From positions 37,787,501 to 37,851,500 of the forward strand of contig NC_088915.1 in NCBI RefSeq assembly GCF_963576675.1: 64,000 nt of DNA, in the 5' to 3' direction. Made by a program: the position numbers and the translations under genes. Below are positions 58,446 through 64,000 of this stretch, piece after piece (the first letter of the stretch is position 1; every line of letters starts with the position of its first letter). The notes below the pieces were generated by a model. It saw only the letters and a list, made by a program, of their open reading frames with translations. It searched no databases and had not been told where the DNA came from. The DNA is from Euphorbia lathyris (lineage: Eukaryota; Streptophyta; Magnoliopsida; Malpighiales; Euphorbiaceae).

Positions 58446-60303
58446 TGTTGGAAATTAGGCTAAGGTATAGCAGCAGAAATATAAATTTTTTAGCCTACTT
58501 CCATAGAACCATAGGATCCGTTAATCGTTATTTCATATAAAGAGGGTTAAGAAGAAATACCTTACGATGAACAATCTACCGTTGTTAATGAAGTGCCCAC
58601 AACTCTAATCCGAGTTCCCAAGCACAAAGTAAAACACAAGAAGATTAAGTTAGAATCAACCATATGAGATGCAACCAAAATAGGTTGCCTCTAATTAATC
58701 AACACAAGATCAAAGAAAAAGGGAGATAGATGAAATTAATCGATCGATGGAAGCCGTATGAATTCTTGTCGACGAACTAGGGGAGTCGAATTCTTTTCTC
58801 TCTCTCTTACAAAAATCGAAATTCACAAAAGGGGAGTATCTAGGCTTAGTCGAAATTCTATGTAGTAGGGGGTATATATAATCACTTGTATCTAAACCCT
58901 AGTTAGATAGAAATAGATTACTTAATAGGAATTCCATTCGGAATAGAATTCCTAATTATTATCTCACTATATATCTAATATATCTAGGATAATAATAAAC
59001 AACCTTATTGGATAATAATAGGAGTATATTAATCTAATTAAAACTCCTAACTTAATTATCTCTTAATTAATTTAATTCATATTCCTAATCAAATTAGGAT
59101 TAATAAAATCAAAATAATTAATTACTAATTATATATAAATTTCGGCCCCCTTTAATTAAATGGGCCTTACTGGGCTCAATTGGGCTTCCATTAATTAATA
59201 ACATCTATCTCTCTTTTGGTTCCAAGTCTTATGTGTGATCCATTAGGTTCTTACTACTTCTGGCCGTATGCAACTATTAAATTAATTTCTTCAAGAATTA
59301 TATTTAATCTTTGCATAACGGAATGATGTACTGAGTATGTTATTGGCAAGTCTGTAATCATTCCCCCAGAGTCCGTTAAGAAGACAGGTTGATTCCGTCG
59401 TTAACCTTTCCGTATTAGTTACAGTATAATTCGATCATTTATCAACTACATCCTTGAACTGAATCTTATGACTATGGATGATGTCAAGTCACATATAGCG
59501 AGACGTTCGTTTTAATTGTACAGGCCGAGTCAACTCAAATAGATAGGTTAAGTGAAATCTGTATTTCAAGTCTTAAGCTATCACCTTGCAAGGATTTAGA
59601 GTCGAGTCTTCCACAAGCGATCCTTGGATGTATCTCCCATTAATCGGGAGTGATAAATGCTCAATCCAATGTATAACTACCCTGACATTACCTCCTGTGA
59701 CACCCAACCTTTGCCGTTCACACCCCAGAGTCATCTCTGTTAAGGATCGTGGGACAGCAGGATCAAAGTCTCACATTCAGTAATTCAGGATGACCAATTA
59801 ACATTCCTTTGAGTCTGAGGATTAGTTATACCTATTAATACCAATGAGATGAACAGGTGACAAGGATGAATCTACCCATCCTGTTATCTCAAATCGGATC
59901 CCCAATCCTAATGAACAACGTTTCATCGGATCTATGTAACTGTCTTGATATCTGTATATATGAAGCTCGTGAGATCAGCTTTCTGTCGGACAGAAGACAT
60001 TGTTACATACAAGTCTCAACAGTGATATGTCAATCCCAAACATATCACTTGACTTGGGGTGGTTTTAAGTTTATCAGTTTACTATAAAGTTTTGTCTCAC
60101 TTCATGCTTGTATGAACACTTTATAATCACTTTAAACAAACTTACGGATTTCCTTTTATTAGACTTTATTTAGTGCTTAAAAAGGGATTGCCTTTATATA
60201 GTTACAAAACATATATCTCATTAAACAAATGATATAAAGAACAATTCATTTACATTAAGTTTGTATCCTAGAACAATTGTCTATAGGACACTAAACCCCA
60301 ACA
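58446..60303 (-). repeat. Angela-like Copia 5' LTR (1858 bp)
   Basis: Direct copy of 50830-52689 with scattered substitutions. In the minus orientation it starts TGTTGGGG and ends CCAACA. Confidence 0.93.
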
Positions 60304-61468
60304 GTGACCGCATCCGACCTTCTTGTCTGTTAGAGGTGCAGGACTCGGCAGCTGGAGCCGTTGGACTTTCTTGGGGATCGGCTGCACTAGCATATCTATA
60401 CCGTCATCTTGGTATTGCTACCAGAGGAGATTGCGGGCAGATGACGGGTTGCATGACATTGCTCCAGTCCTGGATTTACGAGTATTTTCCTTGCTTCAGG
60501 CCACATCGAGAGGTAGTTACAGTTGACCTGGATCTTCCTAGTGCTTCGATGTGGCCATCTATATCGATGGAGAAGAGCGATGAGCGGCTGAGAGCATTTC
60601 GTGCCCGGCTTGATGTGTTGACGATAGATGAGGTATACTTGCTATATAATTATAAATACTGTTCAATTAAAACAAATTTGTATTACTTGTATGTGTTAAT
60701 GTAATTTTATACATCTGTAGGTGATGTGGATGCCGTATGGCCCTGATGCCATTACGGAGACCCCGAGGACGCTATACGCTGGATGGATACGGTATCGGGA
60801 TGTGATCGAGCCGTACATACCGGGGAGATGCCTTCGACAGCTTGGACATGTGCAGACCATTCCTAGACCGATATTGCAGCCTTCTAAGGCTGTGCGTCCG
60901 TGGACCAGTTTGAAGTATCGTGTAGAGGTGCCAGCTGTGATGGTGCAGGGTATTTGGGACTCTTTTCCCTAGTCGACCGTCCTTAGATTGTCTGTATTCA
61001 CTCCAGCACATACTCCTCAGATTGTGAGGATCAGTACATGCATTGGTACACCCGTCACTCACACCCTCGTCTACTTTCGGAGATTGTTGCACCCGGACCG
61101 ACTGTTTATACTCGCTCAAACAGTGAGATTGTAAGTTATTTTTGGTTTTTCTTTACTGATCTACTAATGTGAAATGATATTTACTGAAGTGTGAAGTGAT
61201 ATTAACTCTGTTTTTTGTTCGTTACTTTTGACAGTGGGTTAGTCGATTAGCTGGCTGGGGTGAAACTGTGTTGGATCACATGAGTCATCTGGACGAGGAT
61301 GCTGCGATTGTATATAGGCAGTCGTTAGAGCAGATTATGGGTGCTTGGCATTTGGCCAAGTGAGTTATGACTGTATTTCGAAGTATTTTAGTACTATTAT
61401 GACTGAATTTGGTATTTTGATATTATCGTTTTTTTGTGGTACGCTTTGTTATTATTGCAAATTTAAAA

Positions 61469-61591
61469 ATACATTACAACGACATAAACTGAAAAAATAA
61501 ATTACAACGACATAAACTGAAAAAAATACATTACAACGACATAAACTGAAAAAAAATACATTACAACGACATAAACGGAAAAAAATACATT
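61469..61591. repeat. 31-bp minisatellite, four copies
   Basis: ACATTACAACGACATAAACT followed by GAAAAAAAT is repeated about four times in tandem, with A-tract length changes, between the PMD gene end and the minus-strand frame at 61597. Confidence 0.9.
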
Positions 61592-61596
61592 AGTCA

Positions 61597-61940
61597 CTAT
61601 CTTCTTCGTACTCGTCAATGTTTGGTGAAGATGTCGCTGGTACACCTGACTGTATTGCAAGGTATATCTCTTTCTCCTCTGCAATATTCGTCTCATATTC
61701 CACAGGAAAAATGTTCCATGGAGCATTTCCTCTATTTCTTGACCAAGCTCATCCTGGAAGGTAATCGTTCTTTGAAGCGCTGATACTCTGTAGTACTCGA
61801 ACCTCTAATTTATAGCGATCCCAATTTTGCACGATCGAGTAAGGATAAGTTCGATGAACCTCATGAGAAATTTCAGACTCTGTCCATCTTAAAAAGATGA
61901 TGGAGTTGAAATTTTTTCTAGGGATATTTCCTTCATTCAA
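61597..61940 (-). CDS. Unrecognised minus-strand frame in MULE-B (broken)
   Basis: A frame starting at 61940 runs through EVHRTYPYSIVQNWDRYKLE and one stop at 61749. It continues with APWNIFPVEYETNIAEEKE and VPATSSPNIDEYEEDSD to a TAA at 61591-61593. It lies just downstream of the truncated transposase, on the same strand. No family was recognised. An acidic end like this could be the real C-terminus of a gene whose middle was deleted, or a chance frame. Confidence 0.3.
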
Positions 61941-63035
61941 ACTGTGTGTGCAATGAACACATCAGCTGACTCTGGATGTGCCATGAACACATGCGTTATC
62001 ACACCTGAATCAGCCTGTGTGTAATTGACATATTTGTTCTCCACAGCAATATGGTAGAATTGACTAGCCAGGTCTCTACCTTCAAACCCGTCCCTCCTCA
62101 TTTTGTCCCTGTAATTATATATGTGTTTAATTACTGAGTTGTCCTCTAAGTGTTTTTCTTTAACTGCTGCTAAAATAGCACAGGGCTTTGCTTGAGCTGA
62201 AGTCATATCACGCATAATTTGTTTAGATGCGATACTGAGTCCGCTCATTTGCCGACTTCCCTCTGGATACATACGCATTGTATGGTTATGCATTCCAGTT
62301 AACCCAGCCTTAGCCTGTATCCCCCATCCAGAAAGGTCTGCATGTTGATAGGCTTTAATCTGAAATTTACAGCGGCACGCTTTAGTTTTACTTTTCCTAA
62401 TTGCAGGATCTTCATCAATTTTCACAACACCTCTATATCGTTCACCCCGTGAACATCGCAACAGCTTCTGTTTTCCCCCATGTTTGTGCGAAGATATTAC
62501 AATCTCAAACCCATTCTAAATAGCTATCTTTTTTGCCCAATCAATAGCATCCTGACATGAGGGGAAAACGGTATCCGTTATGAAACGTGAACTATAATCA
62601 ATGTTATCGGGGTTCCAATCTTCTATCGGTACCTGAATATACAAAAAATTGACATTAAAATTAAAAAAAAATAGTTCGGGGCTATTTCTCCCGTGCAAAA
62701 ATAGTTCGGGGCAATTTCTGCCCAATTTTGCCTGAACGGGCAGGCTGCCCGTTTCACCATAGGTGGAAACGGGCAGCGCGTACTGCCCGTTCCGTAGGTG
62801 GAACGGGTGGCGCATACCACCCGTTCCATGGGTGGAGCGGGTGGCGCATACCACCCGTTCCTTAGGCCGAATGGGTAGTTCATCCGTTCGGCCTAGGGAA
62901 CGGGTGGTATGCGCCACCCGCCCAGGCAAAAACCAAAAAAAAAAAAAAAATTCGTAAATACATAAATAACGTTTTTAATAATCGTAATATTACCTCGTGT
63001 TCGAACTCATTATCTTCGGGAATGCTTGGATCCAT
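61937..63035 (-). pseudogene. MULE-B transposase, N-terminal part, DDE domain missing
   Basis: Exon 1 is 63035-62994 (MDPSIPEDNEFEHE). The intron runs from GT at 62993 to AG at 62633. Exon 2 starts 62632 with VPIEDWNPDNIDYSSRF. A TAG at 62516-62518 is followed by NGFEIVISSHKHGG, the zinc domain (RCSRG, CRCKF, GMHNH), RQMSGLSIASK, YNYRDKMRRDGFEG and VITHVFMAHPES. The frame ends at 61937, just where the catalytic DDE domain should begin. It is the homologue of the MULE-A fragments at 918-1282 and 16322-16670. The transposase would bind the terminal repeats and cut, but this copy has no catalytic core. Confidence 0.85.
62726..62932. repeat. GC-rich 34-bp unit array in transposase intron 1
   Basis: GCGCATACCACCCGTTCC-type units start at 62776, 62810 and 62844, exactly 34 bp apart. 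The 24-base block at 62838-62861 pairs perfectly with 62897-62920, and the inner TAGGCCGAA pairs with TTCGGCCTA. The whole lies in the intron 62993-62633. Confidence 0.92.
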
Positions 63036-63172
63036 TTTTGTAAAATCCGGGATTTGTGCTCGGGAGAGAAAAGTAGAGAGAGTTTCTAAGGTTTTGGAAA
63101 AAAAAATGAAAAGGGCAATATGGTCAAAAGGGTGCGGTGAACTGGAATTTGGGGGCGGTATATAGCAATACC

Positions 63173-63600
63173 TTATAAAATTGACCTTATTTCACAATGT
63201 TAAGGTCACAATCGTTTCATCTTCCTCTCTTCCTTTCTATCGCTTCATCTTTCTCTCTTCCTTTCTTTTTATTGTGCGAATCGAAACCATTTTTTCATCA
63301 TCATGTTTCTTCTTCCTCTCTTTGTTTTTATTGTGCGAATCGAAACCATTTTTTCATCATCATGTTTCTTCTTCCTCTCTTTGTTTCTCTCTTCTTGTGC
63401 AAATTAAAGACATCGTTCTTCATCTTCATGTTTCTCCTTCCTCTATTTGTTTTTTTCTTCTTGTGCGAATCGAAGGCATCGTTCTTCATCGTTCTTATGC
63501 GTTTATCATATAGTTATTGTAGATTTCAAAGGCAAAAGGCGGAAAGAAGGTAAGTATCTACTATATTTCTACGTTCATCTTCCTCTCTTTCCAGAAAATG
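63173..63600. repeat. Pyrimidine-rich minisatellite, about 60-70-bp units
   Basis: After the MULE-B TSD, the unit TGTGCGAATCGAAACCATTT...CTTCCTCTCTTTG is repeated about three to four times with variation (63250-63495). One further copy lies left of MULE-B at 49154-49220. Open frames here are by-products of the repeat. Confidence 0.8.
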
Positions 63601-63610
63601 ACTTCGCATT

Positions 63611-63738
63611 ATGAGTTTGCTTCGCATTTTGTGAAAACTGCGAAGCAAACTCATCCATTGAAGTAGTATTTTCTCTAGAAAATGAATTCACAGAATGAGT
63701 TTGCTTCACAGTTTTCGCAAAATGTGAAGCAAACTCAT
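63611..63738. repeat. Pair of 44-bp perfect hairpins with compensatory differences
   Basis: 63611-63654 has stem ATGAGTTTGCTTCGCA, and 63695-63738 has stem ATGAGTTTGCTTCACA, each with a perfectly paired 16-bp partner and a 12-base loop. A third, shorter GCTTCACA/TGTGAAGC stem lies near 63768-63796. Confidence 0.9.
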
Positions 63739-63796
63739 ATTTGTCAGGTTGTATTGCTCTTCGCAGGCTTCACAATTTTGCTTACTGTGAAGCGTT

Positions 63797-64000
63797 CCTT
63801 TCATTATTTTCCTAAAAAGACTTAATTTTTGTGAAGGTTGAATACAAAGCCATCAAATTCAAGTATCTATTTAGCTTGAATACAAAGGCATCAATCATAG
63901 TGAGGGTGATTGGGATGTGATGAAGAAAGTGAAGATCAAATTAACTAGAGAGCAAATGTTGTCTTTTTGGTAGGGCTGGTGTGGACGAAGCCTACCTCAA
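63797..64000. other. Unassigned window end
   Basis: The GAATACAAAG-CATCAA word occurs twice (63840-63857, 63878-63893). No gene could be recognised before the window ends. Confidence 0.4.

Larger units (their letters stand above)
50830..60303 (-). mobile_element. Angela-like Copia retrotransposon, 9.5 kb
   Basis: LTRs at 50830-52689 and 58446-60303, reading TGTTGG...CCAACA (the left copy ends CAATA). The 5-bp TSD GTGAC is at 50825-50829 and 60304-60308. It is transcribed on the minus strand: 5' LTR on the right, PBS at 58444-58433, long leader, gag, protease, integrase, RT, RNase H, polypurine tract beside 52690, 3' LTR on the left. Long LTRs and protein motifs fit the Angela/Tork side of Copia. 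The polyprotein has four in-frame stops and one frameshift, so it is not autonomous. Confidence 0.93.
49381..61361 (+). pseudogene. Plant mobile domain (PMD) gene of MULE-B, split by a Copia
   Basis: Exons: 49381-49425 (MAPKVGKGKGYMGIT), 49821-50097, 50198-50829, [Copia], 60304-60632, 60721-about 60990, up to 61130, and 61235-about 61359. The protein has GGPFDGAVIPSFLGHVACAI, RWQPDTSSFHMPFGEMTI, HDVWEILRIPVDG and VIEPYIPGRCLRQLGHVQTI. These mark the PMD found in MAIN/MAIL-type proteins, in 'phosphatase 7 long form' annotations and in several transposon families. PMD proteins in Arabidopsis affect silencing and genome stability; the role in transposons is unknown. A TAG at 50767 and a stop plus shift near 60970-61000 also break it. 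The Copia TSD GTGAC falls in the SGDR codons. Confidence 0.85.
49236..63172. mobile_element. MULE-B, 13.9-kb Mutator-like element with PMD and transposase genes
   Basis: The 9-bp target duplication TTATAAAAT is at 49227-49235 and 63173-63181. The ends are imperfect inverted repeats of about 70 bp: left ACTATATACCGCCCCC then CGGTTCACCGCACCC; right, reversed, GCTATATACCGCCCCC then CAGTTCACCGCACCC, both followed by TTGACCATATTGCCCTT-like sequence. A PMD gene starts 145 bp inside the left end and a FAR1-type transposase gene starts 137 bp inside the right end, both reading inward. Removing the internal Copia leaves 4.46 kb. The transposase lacks its DDE core, so the copy is defective. Confidence 0.9.

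Noticed and set aside
61469..61591. CRISPR-like array
   Set aside because: Repeats are directly adjacent without unique spacers, and this is plant nuclear DNA; it is a minisatellite.
62516..62929. Minus-strand frame running from the GC-rich array into the transposase
   Set aside because: The array lies in an intron with good GT-AG borders (62993/62633). Only the part from 62632 on is exon.
63181..63553. Overlapping 110- and 118-codon frames rich in Ser, Phe and Leu
   Set aside because: They follow the pyrimidine-rich minisatellite in different frames and have no start context or domain.

Overview
This is a window of nuclear DNA from a flowering plant, most likely a eudicot. It is AT-rich. 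It holds three ordinary plant genes with canonical GT-AG introns (or none) in a small island at about 34.6-41.2 kb. Almost everything else is transposable elements of plant lineages: an Athila-type Ty3/Gypsy element, a Sirevirus-like Copia, an Angela-like Copia, a Tat-type Gypsy remnant, L1-type LINE tails, a TRIM, MITEs and two large Mutator-like elements (MULEs). The species cannot be named from the sequence.

Layout. 1-29.8 kb is a nest built inside one MULE (called MULE-A here). Its FAR1-type transposase is cut by an LTR (1-917), a 15.0-kb Athila-type element (1283-16321, TSD ATCGT) and an 11.5-kb Sirevirus-like Copia (16671-28128, TSD TGGAT). When these are removed the transposase frame rejoins across both sites and ends in an OTU cysteine-protease domain. 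The Athila element was itself hit by a 565-bp TRIM (3486-4050, TSD AAAGA) and by a chimeric reverse-strand Gypsy fragment (5631-6648). 29.8-34.5 kb holds degraded Copia and Tat-lineage Gypsy pieces.

Gene island. 34666-36957 (+) is a non-specific phospholipase C (NPC1-like, 3 exons, 531 aa). 37751-39151 (+) is an intronless AMT1-type ammonium transporter (466 aa). 39496-41237 (-) is an AIRP2-like RING E3 ligase (5 exons, 243 aa). All three look intact, and nothing in the sequence suggests that they form one pathway.

41.4-49.2 kb is an AT-rich field of MITEs, LINE 3' ends and two non-autonomous MULE-like elements. 49236-63172 is a second, 13.9-kb MULE (MULE-B) bounded by the 9-bp TSD TTATAAAAT. 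It carries a plant mobile domain (PMD) gene reading inward from the left end and a transposase gene reading inward from the right end. An Angela-like Copia (50830-60303, TSD GTGAC) sits inside a PMD exon. 63.2-64.0 kb is minisatellite and hairpin DNA.

The most unusual recurring structure is a family of GC-rich arrays of 33-34-bp dyad units folded into large inverted repeats. They occur at 29436-29677, 48328-48490, 49501-49699 and 62726-62932. Each lies inside a MULE or MULE-derived element, and the last two lie in the first introns of both MULE-B genes. All element-encoded reading frames except the Athila accessory ORFs are broken by stops or frameshifts.
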